NCBI GenBank assembly: GCA_943332105.1
Contig: CALQOD010000008.1
Coordinates: 1 to 47,012 of the forward strand
Source of the DNA: Chitinophaga pinensis
GTDB lineage: Bacteria > Bacteroidota > Bacteroidia > AKYH767-A > OLB10
DNA length: 47,012 nucleotides
Reading direction: 5' to 3'
This document shows positions 26,152-35,169 of the stretch, piece after piece (positions within the stretch are counted from its first letter, which is position 1; the number at the start of each line of letters is the position of its first letter). The notes under the pieces were generated by a model that ran no database searches, was not told the origin of the DNA, and was given only the letters and a program-made list of their open reading frames with translations. The translations under genes and the position numbers were made by a program.

Positions 26152-26234
26152 AATCTTAAACGTTTATTGTCGGATATTGAAATCTATTCACTAGCAATGA
26201 ACCTTTTAATTTCTTAACAAATCAAAAATCATTC

Positions 26235-27128
26235 ATGAAAAATATACTTATAGCAGGAGGTAGTGGTTTAGTTGGTAAGGAACTTTCAAATCTTCTTTTA
26301 AAAAATGGTTATGAGGTTGCCTGGCTTTCTAGAAGTAATAATCAATCACAATCTTTTCCTACCTATAAGTGGAACCCTGAAGCCGGAATAATAGATCTTG
26401 AAGCTATCTCCTTTGCTGATGTGATAATTGTTTTATCTGGAGAAAATATTGCCGCTGAAAGATGGACAAATAAGTTCAAGAAAAAAATTATAACCAGTCG
26501 ACTGCAAGCTGCCGCAACCATAAGCAAAGCACTTAAAAATCATCCCAATCATGTTTCCCATGTAATTGCTGCTTCAGCAATTGGTTTTTATGGAGACAGA
26601 AATGATGTTTGGCTTGATGAATCAAGTGAAAAAGCAAAAGGGTTTTTATCAGACACCACCCAACAATGGGAAAATGCATACGCTGATTTTACAGTTCCAA
26701 TTAGCAACATTCGCATTGGTGTAGTGCTATCAAAATCAGGAGGCGCCTTAGTAGAAATGTCATTACCTGTTAAATGGGGTATTGCATCAACGTTAGGAAG
26801 TGGACAACAATTTATCAGTTGGATTCATATTGATGATCTCGCAGGTATATTTATGCATGTAATACAGAATCAACTGACTGGTATATACAATGCCGTTGCA
26901 ACAAATCCAGTTACAAACGAAGAGTTCACTAGACAACTAAAACATTCTTTGTGTAAAAACGCAATAAGTATCCCAACTCCTTCATGGGCAATGAAAATAT
27001 TACTCGGAGAAAAATCTGCAATTGTACTTGATTCTTCTCGAGTATCTAACAAAAAAATAATTGATTCAGGATTTACTTTTAAATTCGAACTCCTTGAACA
27101 AGCCTTAAAAAACTTTTATGGAAAATAA
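26235..27128 (+). CDS. TIGR01777-type NAD(P)-binding oxidoreductase/epimerase
   Basis: An atypical SDR of the YfcH/SDR39U1 group. The nucleotide loop is AGGSGLVG (7-14). Further landmarks are the Ser/Tyr region ASAIGFYGD (about 112-120), WENAY, and SWIHIDDLAGI (about 195-205). Length 297 is normal. Its reaction is unknown, but relatives are often found beside photolyase and LitR-type genes. It overlaps the photolyase gene by 11 nt, so the two are translated from one mRNA. Confidence 0.88.
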   Translation: MKNILIAGGSGLVGKELSNLLLKNGYEVAWLSRSNNQSQSFPTYKWNPEAGIIDLEAISFADVIIVLSGENIAAERWTNKFKKKIITSRLQAAATISKALKNHPNHVSHVIAASAIGFYGDRNDVWLDESSEKAKGFLSDTTQQWENAYADFTVPISNIRIGVVLSKSGGALVEMSLPVKWGIASTLGSGQQFISWIHIDDLAGIFMHVIQNQLTGIYNAVATNPVTNEEFTRQLKHSLCKNAISIPTPSWAMKILLGEKSAIVLDSSRVSNKKIIDSGFTFKFELLEQALKNFYGK

Positions 27129-28431
27129 ACAACAAATTGCTATTCATTGGTTTCGTCGAGATTTAAGGCTACATGATAATGCCGCATTGTTTCATGCGCT
27201 CAGTAGTGGAACACCGGTCATTCCGATTTTTATTTTCGACTCCAACATTCTTGATAAGCTAGAAAACAAACAAGATGCGCGAGTGCAATTTTTATATGAA
27301 TCGTTGCACAACATTCATCAACAACTTCAAAAAGTTAATTCAGGCGTTAAAATTTTATTCGGCAATCCTGTGGAGTGTTGGAAAAAGCTAATTGATGAAT
27401 TTGCAATTAGTGCGGTATATACTAATCACGATTATGAACCCTATGCAATAAATCGCGATAAAGAAATTGAATTACTACTAAGCAAACATAACATCTCCTT
27501 TAACACTTATAAAGACCAAGTAATCTTTGAAAAATCAGAAGTGGTTAAAGATGATGGTAAGCCCTATACTGTTTACACTCCGTTTAGCAGAAAATGGAAA
27601 AGTCGTTTAAATGCAGAAGGTATTTCAACATTCGATTCAAAATCGCTGCTGAAGAATTTTTATCATGCACCTATTAATTTTCCAACTCTAGAATCCATCG
27701 GATTTGAAAAAAGCAATTTGATATTTCCATCAGACCATTGCGCTGATGATATCATTCAAAAATACGCAGACCAACGCGATATTCCGGGAATTAATGGAAC
27801 CAGTCGTTTGGGAATTCACTTGCGCTTCGGAACAATTTCAATTCGTGAAATGGCTCGTAAAGCACAACATCTAAGCGATAGCTGGCTCAACGAATTATGC
27901 TGGCGAGAATTTTATATGATGATTCTTTGGCATTTTCCACATGTTATCGAAGGGGCATTTAAACCATTGTATAATTCTATTAAATGGAGAAACAACGAGG
28001 AAGAATTTAATGCATGGTGCGAAGGAAGAACCGGATACCCCATTGTGGATGCTGGTATGCGTGAATTAAACACCACAGGGTATATGCATAACCGTGTTCG
28101 TATGGTTGTTGCAAGTTTTCTGACTAAACATTTGCTTATCGACTGGCGATGGGGAGAAGCATACTTTGCTTCTAAACTCCTCGACTTTGACTTATCAGCA
28201 AATAACGGCGGATGGCAATGGGCGGCAGGAAGTGGTTGCGATGCGGCACCTTATTTCAGAATATTTAATCCGTATGAGCAAACTAAAAAGTTCGACACCG
28301 ATTTAAAATACATTCGTAAATGGGTTCCTGAATTTCAAGACTTCAGCTATCCGCAACCGATAGTAGATCATAAAATGGCAAGAGAGCGTTGTTTAGAAAC
28401 ATACAAACGCGGATTAGGACGTGATTTATGA
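27118..28431 (+). CDS. phr: Deoxyribodipyrimidine photolyase (class I, cryptochrome/photolyase family)
   Basis: Photolyase uses blue/near-UV light and FADH- to split cyclobutane pyrimidine dimers. The N-terminal antenna domain begins IHWFRRDLRLHDNAAL. The FAD domain contains GTSRLGIHLRFGTISIR (about 231-247), LCWREFYMMI, and the diagnostic NNGGWQWAAGSG followed by DAAPYFRIFNPYEQ (about 361-388), very close to E. coli PhrB, so repair rather than pure signalling is expected. Length 437 is slightly short but complete. It is the second gene of the SDR-phr pair, and its 3' end overlaps the convergent ABC ATPase gene by 6 nt. Confidence 0.93.
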   Translation: MENKQQIAIHWFRRDLRLHDNAALFHALSSGTPVIPIFIFDSNILDKLENKQDARVQFLYESLHNIHQQLQKVNSGVKILFGNPVECWKKLIDEFAISAVYTNHDYEPYAINRDKEIELLLSKHNISFNTYKDQVIFEKSEVVKDDGKPYTVYTPFSRKWKSRLNAEGISTFDSKSLLKNFYHAPINFPTLESIGFEKSNLIFPSDHCADDIIQKYADQRDIPGINGTSRLGIHLRFGTISIREMARKAQHLSDSWLNELCWREFYMMILWHFPHVIEGAFKPLYNSIKWRNNEEEFNAWCEGRTGYPIVDAGMRELNTTGYMHNRVRMVVASFLTKHLLIDWRWGEAYFASKLLDFDLSANNGGWQWAAGSGCDAAPYFRIFNPYEQTKKFDTDLKYIRKWVPEFQDFSYPQPIVDHKMARERCLETYKRGLGRDL

Positions 28432-29100
28432 GCGAATAACTTCGCCGTCCTTTAGTTCAATAATACGATCACTTTTACTCGCAAAATCATCATCGTGTGT
28501 AACGGCAATAATTGTTTGTCCGTAGTTTTTTGATAACTCCTGAAAAATATCAAAAACAATTCGCGTATTATTACTATCCAAATTACCTGTCGGTTCATCA
28601 CCCATAATAATTAGTGGATCATTTATCAATGCACGTGCTATAGCCACACGTTGCTGCTGACCACCCGATAACTTACTTGATAATTTTAATGCCTGATCAC
28701 TCAATCCAAGCATCGCTAATTTTTGATAGGCACGCTCTTCTATCTCCTTGTTTGATAACTTTCCAAGTTTCAATGCAGGAAGCATCACATTTTGCAGACA
28801 AGTAAAATCACTTAATAAATAATGGAACTGAAAAACAAATCCGATCTTCTCATTTCTTAAACCAGCCAACTCATCTTTTGTCATATTGCCTGTCTCTTGT
28901 CCATCAATTACAAGTTTTCCCGTGTAGTCGGTATCCATAGTAGAAAGGACATATAACAACGTCGATTTACCACTACCTGATTTACCTACTAAAGTTGTAA
29001 ACTCTCCTTTCTCTATATCAAATGAAATATCTTTTAATACCTGAAACTCTACAGGATCGGTGAAGTACTTTGAAATTGATTTTGACTCGAGAATTTTCAT
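28426..29100 (-). CDS. ABC transporter ATP-binding protein of a MacAB-like pump
   Basis: ATPase with Walker A VGKSGSGKST (38-47), signature LSGGQQQRVAIARAL and Walker [14 protein letters not shown], the LolD/MacB class. Length 224 is that of a stand-alone ATPase. It comes third in a tight minus-strand run after a membrane-fusion lipoprotein and an FtsX-like permease (3-nt gaps), so it should energise that pump. Relation to LolCDE is possible, but the upstream adaptor argues for an export pump. Confidence 0.9.
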   Translation of the reverse strand: MKILESKSISKYFTDPVEFQVLKDISFDIEKGEFTTLVGKSGSGKSTLLYVLSTMDTDYTGKLVIDGQETGNMTKDELAGLRNEKIGFVFQFHYLLSDFTCLQNVMLPALKLGKLSNKEIEERAYQKLAMLGLSDQALKLSSKLSGGQQQRVAIARALINDPLIIMGDEPTGNLDSNNTRIVFDIFQELSKNYGQTIIAVTHDDDFASKSDRIIELKDGEVIRS

Positions 29101-29103
29101 TTT

Positions 29104-30327
29104 CTATCTTCTAAAAATTTCAACAGGATCAATATTAGCTGCTTTTTTAGCAGGAATATATCCAGCAAAAAATGTAATTACCATACCGACAACAATACCT
29201 TGGATATACTTGGTTACTTCGTAAGTAATTGGGAAATATCCGATATCACCGCCAACATATATATGCTGCAACAAAGTAATAATTAAAGTTGCCATCATCA
29301 TTCCTCCAATCACACCCATGATTCCAACAGATACAGCTTGCGTTACAAATATGCGAATAACATCATTGCCTTTAAATCCCATTGCTTTTAATATGGCAAT
29401 ATCATTTATTTTTTGCGTAATGGTCATGTTCAGAATATTATAAATTCCGAAACCTGCCACTAACAAAATAGTCGTAGAAACAAAGGTGATAATGATTTTA
29501 CGCATTCGCTGTGCTGCCATTAATGTTTCATTCGCTTGCCTCCATCCCTCTGCTTTGTATCCTGTACTTGCCGAAATCTGGATGGCAATTTTCTCAGCAT
29601 CATCAGGATTCTTAATATTCACGTTAATGTCGGTTACATACACATTCCCTTCTTTCAATAACTGCTGCGCTGATAAAACGTTTACATACGATTTTGTTTT
29701 ATCGATAACACTGTTGTTTGTTTTAAAAATTCCTACAATCTTAAATGCTTTATTTAAGCCTTTCGAAGAGGTAATATTGACATAATCGTTCACGCGCAAA
29801 CTCATTTTATCGGACACTCCACTACCGATTAAAATACCATTGGGATTACCTTTTAGCGCACCAAGACTTCCTTCAACGATGGTAGAAGAAATAGCATACA
29901 TGCGATCGGCTTCTTCAGGATTTATTCCTGAACACAAACCTGTAATTTGTGATTTACCACTGTTATAAAAAATATTCGCATTCACCTGACTCGTTACTAT
30001 TTCAACATCTTTCATTTTTTGAATTGATGAAATAACAAGACCTGGATTTATTATCGTATTTTTTGCGGGAACAATTTTGGGATTAATTAACAACATTTTC
30101 TTTCCATTGCTTGAAACCAATGGTCTGCTAATCTCATCATCCTTGTAAACACGAATATGGGGAGTCGTTTTAAAAATTGACTTACTTGATGCTTTATCAA
30201 ACCCCAGCAACATCGAATTCATAAAAATATAAATCGACATACCCAATACCACACCTGCAACTGCTACACCCGTTAATTTCTTATTGGTAACAATATACGT
30301 TTTTGCTATTTGTGCATTTATATTCAC
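29104..30327 (-). CDS. FtsX/MacB-like ABC transporter permease
   Basis: The 407-residue protein has the MacB layout with one N-terminal membrane helix (about 20-42), a large periplasmic domain (about 45-275) and three C-terminal helices (about 280-300, 330-358, 375-395). The conserved FtsX region INDIAILKAMGFKGNDVIRIFVTQ (read as INDIAILKAMG then FVTQAV) precedes the third helix, and the end AANIDPVEIFRR is typical. It sits between the adaptor and ATPase genes, with 3-nt gaps on both sides. Substrate unknown. Confidence 0.88.
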   Translation of the reverse strand: MNINAQIAKTYIVTNKKLTGVAVAGVVLGMSIYIFMNSMLLGFDKASSKSIFKTTPHIRVYKDDEISRPLVSSNGKKMLLINPKIVPAKNTIINPGLVISSIQKMKDVEIVTSQVNANIFYNSGKSQITGLCSGINPEEADRMYAISSTIVEGSLGALKGNPNGILIGSGVSDKMSLRVNDYVNITSSKGLNKAFKIVGIFKTNNSVIDKTKSYVNVLSAQQLLKEGNVYVTDINVNIKNPDDAEKIAIQISASTGYKAEGWRQANETLMAAQRMRKIIITFVSTTILLVAGFGIYNILNMTITQKINDIAILKAMGFKGNDVIRIFVTQAVSVGIMGVIGGMMMATLIITLLQHIYVGGDIGYFPITYEVTKYIQGIVVGMVITFFAGYIPAKKAANIDPVEIFRR

Positions 30328-30330
30328 AAC

Positions 30331-31431
30331 CTATAGCTTAATTGGTAATAAAACATCTTCAGTAGTTAAACCTTCTAACACTTCAACAAAATCGTTAGAT
30401 ACAATTCCAGTTTTAACAACAACAGCATCACTCTTCCCTTTTACATTCACTTTATTTCCGTAACCCAAATACATCTTCGGAATTATCATTGCCGATTTTT
30501 TAGCACCTACACTGATGTTTGCTTCAAGCTGAGTACCATAAAAAGATTGTGGCAAACTATCAGTCAATTTAATTTTACAGATATACGATTGAGTTAGTAA
30601 ATCAAACGAAGGCAATACTTCTGAAACAACACCATTAAGTATTTTTCCTTTACTGGTATTTAATTGAACATACACCTTATGACCTACTTCAACTTTTGCA
30701 ATACTGTTCTCATCAACATTTACAACCGCTTCAATACTCTCTTTGCTAGCAATGATAGCCACTACCTCTCCACGACGAACATAGTCGCCTTTGTTTTTAA
30801 ACTTCTTGATGATAGTTCCTGCTTGCAACGATTGAATTTTATTAAAATCGCTTGCGACTAAACTATTTTGCAATTGTCCTTTGCTGATAATTTGTTGTTG
30901 TTTAGCTTGAAGTAAAATCGCGTTATACTGATTCTTTAACGACATCCAGCTTGAATAAGAATTCTTCTCTGCTAACTGTGCGTTTTCCATTATCACTTTT
31001 GATGTACTTTGTTGAGAATATAAAATTTCATAACGACGAGCCTGAAGTGAATCCTGACGATATTTATTTTCTGAAGCGCGGATATTTTCTTTTATCTGCA
31101 ATAAAGCTGGAGAATTAGCAGAAACATTTTGATCAGCAATTTGAAGCTGATCGTTTGCAACTGAAGAATTAACTTCATTAGAATGATTATCAATGATTGC
31201 TAATAGCTGTCCTGCCTGTACGAAAACACCTTCTTCAATTGATGAACTGATTAATACCCCTTCTGTTTGTGCTGTCACATTATAAGCATCTTTCCAATCG
31301 ATACTGCCACTTGCAAAAACCAATTCTTCAATATCTTTAATCTGAGGCTTTACTGTTTCATTGCTACAAGAAAAAAAAGTTGAAATAAAGAATACGAAGA
31401 ATAAAGCTTTACAGTAATTTTTATTTAACAT
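30331..31431 (-). CDS. HlyD/MacA-like periplasmic adaptor lipoprotein
   Basis: Membrane-fusion protein of a MacAB-like efflux pump. The start at 31431 gives a lipoprotein signal (hydrophobic 8-20, lipobox FFS-C with C22); the longer frame to 31458 would bury it. Order: a biotinyl/lipoyl half (VQAGQLLAIIDN), a coiled-coil hairpin (about 85-190, many Gln/Ser/Lys), the second lipoyl half (KKFKNKGDYVRRGEVVAII) and a beta-barrel end. No TolC-like gene is adjacent. It is the first gene of a three-gene minus-strand operon. Confidence 0.85.
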   Translation of the reverse strand: MLNKNYCKALFFVFFISTFFSCSNETVKPQIKDIEELVFASGSIDWKDAYNVTAQTEGVLISSSIEEGVFVQAGQLLAIIDNHSNEVNSSVANDQLQIADQNVSANSPALLQIKENIRASENKYRQDSLQARRYEILYSQQSTSKVIMENAQLAEKNSYSSWMSLKNQYNAILLQAKQQQIISKGQLQNSLVASDFNKIQSLQAGTIIKKFKNKGDYVRRGEVVAIIASKESIEAVVNVDENSIAKVEVGHKVYVQLNTSKGKILNGVVSEVLPSFDLLTQSYICKIKLTDSLPQSFYGTQLEANISVGAKKSAMIIPKMYLGYGNKVNVKGKSDAVVVKTGIVSNDFVEVLEGLTTEDVLLPIKL

Positions 31432-31500
31432 GATTAATATCTTTAAAAGACTTTTCAAAATTATAGAATGTTCAGGTACTAAAGAGTAATAAACTTCATA

Positions 31501-32265
31501 TTAATCCATGAATTTCAATACTTCATTCAACAACTCCAACGGTTTCTCTGCATGCACCCAATGACCTGCGCCCTCAATAGACACAAATTGCAGATTCGAA
31601 TACCAATTTTTAATCTCAGAGAACCGAGCCTCTTCTATATATCCGGAATTGCTTCCTTTTACGAACAAAACAGGGGTGTCAATGATTACAGATGGCCAAG
31701 TAGCAGTCCCAACCTCTTCAATATGTTCATTAAGCGTTTTAAGATTAAAGCGCCAATACATTTGTTTAGATGTTTTCCAATGCAGATTCTTTAATAAAAA
31801 CTGTCTGGTACGATAATCATCAATTGCATCACTCATGAGTTTCTCGGCTTCAGATCTTCGGGTGATTTTTGACAAATCAATTGACAACAATGTATCAATA
31901 ATTTCACGATGATGAACTGGATATTGATAAGGCGCAATATCAATTACAATTGCTTTGCTAATCAAATTGAGGTAAGAGTTTATTAAAGTCAATGCCATTT
32001 TACCTCCCATCGAATGACCAATTACTACAGGTTGCTGTAGATTCAAGTCGGCAATTAATTCTGTAACATCAGCAGCCATTGAGGTATAGTCATGTACTTC
32101 ATCATGTGGCGACAATCCATGATTTCGCAAATCTGCAGTTATCACTTGATAACCTTTTTCAGCCAGCATGCGAGCAAAAATTTGCCAATTATCACTCATT
32201 CCAAATAGGCCATGAAAAATTAAAACTGGCCTGCCTTCTCCATAAACTCTATAACTAAGTTTCAT
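31501..32265 (-). CDS. Alpha/beta hydrolase (YbfF-like esterase)
   Basis: A 254-residue single-domain hydrolase. The oxyanion motif HGLFGMSDNW (about 19-28) precedes the nucleophile elbow GHSMGGKMA (Ser at about 94), the acidic residue lies in PVLFVKGSNSGYI, and the catalytic His is in GAGHWVHAEKP near the C-terminus. The pattern is that of YbfF/ABHD11-type esterases; the true substrate is unknown. It is divergent from the GNAT gene and upstream of the adaptor gene, with a 69-nt gap that leaves co-transcription open. Confidence 0.88.
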   Translation of the reverse strand: MKLSYRVYGEGRPVLIFHGLFGMSDNWQIFARMLAEKGYQVITADLRNHGLSPHDEVHDYTSMAADVTELIADLNLQQPVVIGHSMGGKMALTLINSYLNLISKAIVIDIAPYQYPVHHREIIDTLLSIDLSKITRRSEAEKLMSDAIDDYRTRQFLLKNLHWKTSKQMYWRFNLKTLNEHIEEVGTATWPSVIIDTPVLFVKGSNSGYIEEARFSEIKNWYSNLQFVSIEGAGHWVHAEKPLELLNEVLKFMD

Positions 32266-32313
32266 AATGCCTGTAAAGATGATAATTTTTGACGGATTGC
32301 TTTAAAATGTTAC

Positions 32314-32342
32314 TTGAGTAAATTGATTAAACTATAAATTTG
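32314..32342 (+). promoter_or_regulatory. Promoter of the GNAT-aspartokinase operon, probably leaderless
   Basis: TTG (32314-32316), 18 nt, TAAATTTG (32335-32342) fits the Bacteroidota consensus. The box ends only 4 nt before the ATG at 32347, so the mRNA likely starts at the initiation codon. Confidence 0.7.
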
Positions 32343-32346
32343 CTGC

Positions 32347-32808
32347 ATGAATACAATTGTTCGATTTGCCACAGAAAATGACATCCCACATGTGCATGCT
32401 TTAATTAAGGAACTAGCTGAATATGAAAAAGCACCGCAAGAAGTTACTAATACAGTTAATGATATGCTGAAAGATGGCTTTGGCTCTAATCCTATTTACA
32501 AGTGTTTAGTTGCAGAAACAGATGGAGTTGTTTCGGGAATGGCTATTTACTTTATAAAATATTCTACCTGGAAAGGCAAAGGTGTTTATCTGGATGATAT
32601 TGTTGTAACAGAGACGATGAGAAGACTTGGAATTGGAAAACTTTTATTTGATGCAGTGATGAAGGATGCACGTGATATAGGTGCGAAACAACTTCATTGG
32701 CAAGTATTAGACTGGAACGAACCAGCTCTAACATTTTATAAAAAATACAATGCCGATTTAGATAGTGAATGGATCAATTGCAAAATTACTGAACAACAAC
32801 TCGCATGA
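32347..32808 (+). CDS. GNAT N-acetyltransferase (SSAT-like)
   Basis: A 153-residue GNAT protein. The sequence IKYSTWKGKGVYLDDIVV and the acetyl-CoA loop RRLGIGKLLF (Q/RxxGxG/A type, about 97-106) followed by WQVLDWNEPALTFYKKYNA match the spermidine/spermine or thialysine N-acetyltransferase branch. The acceptor is thus probably a polyamine or lysine-like amine (inference). It is first in an operon and overlaps aspartokinase by 4 nt (ATGA). Confidence 0.88.
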   Translation: MNTIVRFATENDIPHVHALIKELAEYEKAPQEVTNTVNDMLKDGFGSNPIYKCLVAETDGVVSGMAIYFIKYSTWKGKGVYLDDIVVTETMRRLGIGKLLFDAVMKDARDIGAKQLHWQVLDWNEPALTFYKKYNADLDSEWINCKITEQQLA

Positions 32809-34073
32809 GGGTATTTAAATTCGGAGGAGCGTCTGTAAAAGATGCATCGGCAGTAAAAAATGCAGGAGAAATTTTAAAGCTGCACTCACAAGATAAGCTC
32901 GTAGTTGTTATTTCCGCTATGGGCAAAGTAACAAATGCTCTAGAGAGAATTGTAGACGCACATGTTTATCAAACTGGCGAAGCGCAATCGCAATTGGAAG
33001 CTTTAAAAAATTATCATTTACAAATTACTAGTGAATTGTTTTCTGATACTAAACATGAAGTAAATAACAAACTCAATAATTATTTTGTAGAAATAGAATG
33101 GGTATTAGAAGAACCTCCTCGCGAATATGATTTTGTTTATGATCAGATTGTTTCTTTTGGAGAACTTTTATCTACTACAATTGTAAGTAAATGGTTAAAT
33201 GAAAACGGAGTTACTAACCAGTGGCTAGATGTTCGTGATTGTTTAATAACTGACAATACCTATCGTGAAGGAAAAATAGATTGGGATTTAAGTACAGGAT
33301 TATTTCAGTCAAGAATAAATGAATTGTTTAATCAATCAAATATAATTATCACACAAGGATTCATAGGAAGTACTACAGAAAATTTTTCTACAACATTAGG
33401 ACGAGAAGGCTCTGACTATTCAGCAGCAATCATCGCTCATGTAATGAATGCAGAATCAGTAACCATTTGGAAGGATGTCCCTGGCGTATTAAATGCAGAC
33501 CCAAAACATTTTTCGGATGCACAAAAACTAATTCAGTTAAGCTATCAAGACGCTATTGAATTAGCCTATTATGGTGCCTCTGTTATTCATCCGAAAACAA
33601 TTAAGCCACTCGAAAATAAAAATATCCCTTTGCATGTTAAATCTTTCTTAGATCCGAATAGTAAAGGGACAATGATTGGAAAAGATTTAGAAACGAAGCC
33701 ATTAATTCCTTCTTTTATTTTTAAATCGAATCAGGTACTAATTAGTATTTCAGCAAAGGACTTCTCCTTTATTGCTGAAGAAAACCTAAGTGAAATCTTC
33801 TCTGATTTTGCTGTGGCAGGAATAAAATTAAACCTAATGCAAAACTCTGCTATCAGTTTTTCTGTTTGTATTGATGACTCTCCTAAGAAGGAATTATTAA
33901 TTGAAAAATTAAAAGTAAAATACAAAGTAAAATATAATTCAGGGTTGCAACTTTATACAATCCGCCACTATTATCCTTCAACCATCGAAGCATTAACTGT
34001 TGGAAAAGAAATATTACTTGAACAAAAAAGTCGTACCACCGCACAATTAATAACTAAAGACTTGCCCAAATGA
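32805..34073 (+). CDS. Aspartate kinase
   Basis: It phosphorylates aspartate, the first step to lysine, threonine and methionine. The N-terminal KFGGASVKDA (5-14), LGREGSDYSAAI (about 196-207), DVPGVLNADPK (about 223-233) and LSYQDAIELAYYGASVIHPKT (given by its ends) form the kinase core. C-terminal regulatory ACT region is short (about 300-420) and rather divergent, so feedback sensitivity cannot be judged. Length 422. It is between a GNAT gene and heme A synthase, with ATGA overlaps at both ends. No dehydrogenase is fused. Confidence 0.92.
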   Translation: MRVFKFGGASVKDASAVKNAGEILKLHSQDKLVVVISAMGKVTNALERIVDAHVYQTGEAQSQLEALKNYHLQITSELFSDTKHEVNNKLNNYFVEIEWVLEEPPREYDFVYDQIVSFGELLSTTIVSKWLNENGVTNQWLDVRDCLITDNTYREGKIDWDLSTGLFQSRINELFNQSNIIITQGFIGSTTENFSTTLGREGSDYSAAIIAHVMNAESVTIWKDVPGVLNADPKHFSDAQKLIQLSYQDAIELAYYGASVIHPKTIKPLENKNIPLHVKSFLDPNSKGTMIGKDLETKPLIPSFIFKSNQVLISISAKDFSFIAEENLSEIFSDFAVAGIKLNLMQNSAISFSVCIDDSPKKELLIEKLKVKYKVKYNSGLQLYTIRHYYPSTIEALTVGKEILLEQKSRTTAQLITKDLPK

Positions 34074-35164
34074 AAGACCCGTTAATAGAAAAAAGACCAG
34101 CCAATAAAAGCAGTTTAATTATATGGTTGTTTGTTGGATGTTTCATGATATTTGCCATGGTAGTGGTAGGTGGAATCACAAGACTAACTGGCTCAGGACT
34201 ATCAATTACAGAATGGAAAGTTGTTACTGGTGTTGTTCCTCCACTTAACCAAGCTGAATGGGAAAGTGAGTTTTTTAAGTACCAGCAAATTCCTCAATAT
34301 CAGTTAATCAACTCGAATTTTACTTTAGACGATTTTAAGTTTATTTATTTCTGGGAATATATTCATCGCTTAATAGGAAGGACTATTGGATTAGTTTTTT
34401 TGTACGGGCTCTTTACTTATTACATGCGTGGTGTTATTTCAAAAGAACTTATGCCCCGAATATTATTTATGTTCGTACTTGGAGGTATTCAAGGTTTTTT
34501 AGGTTGGTATATGGTGAGCAGTGGGCTAACAGCGAATATTAGAGTAAGCCATATTAGGCTGGCGATTCATTTAACATTTGCCTTTATCACCTTCGGATAT
34601 ATTTTTTGGGTGGCACTCACACAACTATTTCCGGTTAAGTATACTAACAATGACGCCTATACCCGTTATAAAAAATATGGATGGACATTATTAGGGCTTG
34701 TGATTTTACAAGTTATTTATGGAGCCTTTGTTGCAGGAACAAAAGCAGGCTTAGTTTATACTACATGGCCAATGATGGAAGGAGAATGGGTTCCTGATTC
34801 TATTAGCTATATGCTACATAAAGATGGTGTAGGTAGTTTGATTAATAATCTTGCAAGTGTACAGTTCATTCATCGTTCGTTGGCATATTTAATCACAGTA
34901 ATTGTAATTGCGCTGATTGTTAAAGTTTGGAAAGACAAACAACTTGAAGCAGGACAAAAGAAGAGCGCCTATTTATTAGGAGGATTAATAGTTGTACAAA
35001 TCATATTAGGAATTTATACCTTACTAAATAGTGTTCCCGTTGCTTTGGGTGTGTTACATCAGGCTACTGCATTTTTTGTATTTGCTACTACTATCTATTT
35101 TATTTATCGATTAGCTTATGCATCGATGAAAGAGAAAATTGTATTTGATGACAAAGCTGATTAA
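34070..35164 (+). CDS. ctaA: Heme A synthase (COX15/CtaA family)
   Basis: The enzyme oxidises the C8 methyl of heme O to make heme A for cytochrome aa3 oxidase. There are eight membrane segments and conserved His residues: H99 in WEYIHRLIGR, H167 in LAIHLTFAF, H268 in FIHRSLAY and H330 in VLHQATAFF. The N-terminal GGITRLTGSGLSITEWK (34-50) is the COX15 signature. Length 364. It implies an aerobic respiratory chain with heme A. It overlaps aspartokinase by 4 nt and precedes the DUF3267 gene by 5 nt. Confidence 0.94.
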   Translation: MKDPLIEKRPANKSSLIIWLFVGCFMIFAMVVVGGITRLTGSGLSITEWKVVTGVVPPLNQAEWESEFFKYQQIPQYQLINSNFTLDDFKFIYFWEYIHRLIGRTIGLVFLYGLFTYYMRGVISKELMPRILFMFVLGGIQGFLGWYMVSSGLTANIRVSHIRLAIHLTFAFITFGYIFWVALTQLFPVKYTNNDAYTRYKKYGWTLLGLVILQVIYGAFVAGTKAGLVYTTWPMMEGEWVPDSISYMLHKDGVGSLINNLASVQFIHRSLAYLITVIVIALIVKVWKDKQLEAGQKKSAYLLGGLIVVQIILGIYTLLNSVPVALGVLHQATAFFVFATTIYFIYRLAYASMKEKIVFDDKAD

Positions 35165-35169
35165 TAGTT

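Larger units (their letters stand above)
25941..26234. other. Intergenic region with hairpins and promoter ahead of the SDR-photolyase operon
   Basis: No gene is seen in this 294-nt gap, the longest in the window. It holds CCGAAGATTCGG (25979-25990, near-palindrome), a G5/C5 hairpin (26085-26104) whose T-rich tail is on the minus strand, an exact -7 box (26144-26151), and ATTCA-N7-TGAAC (26186-26202) in the leader. A tiny 6-codon frame starts at 26197. Confidence 0.6.
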
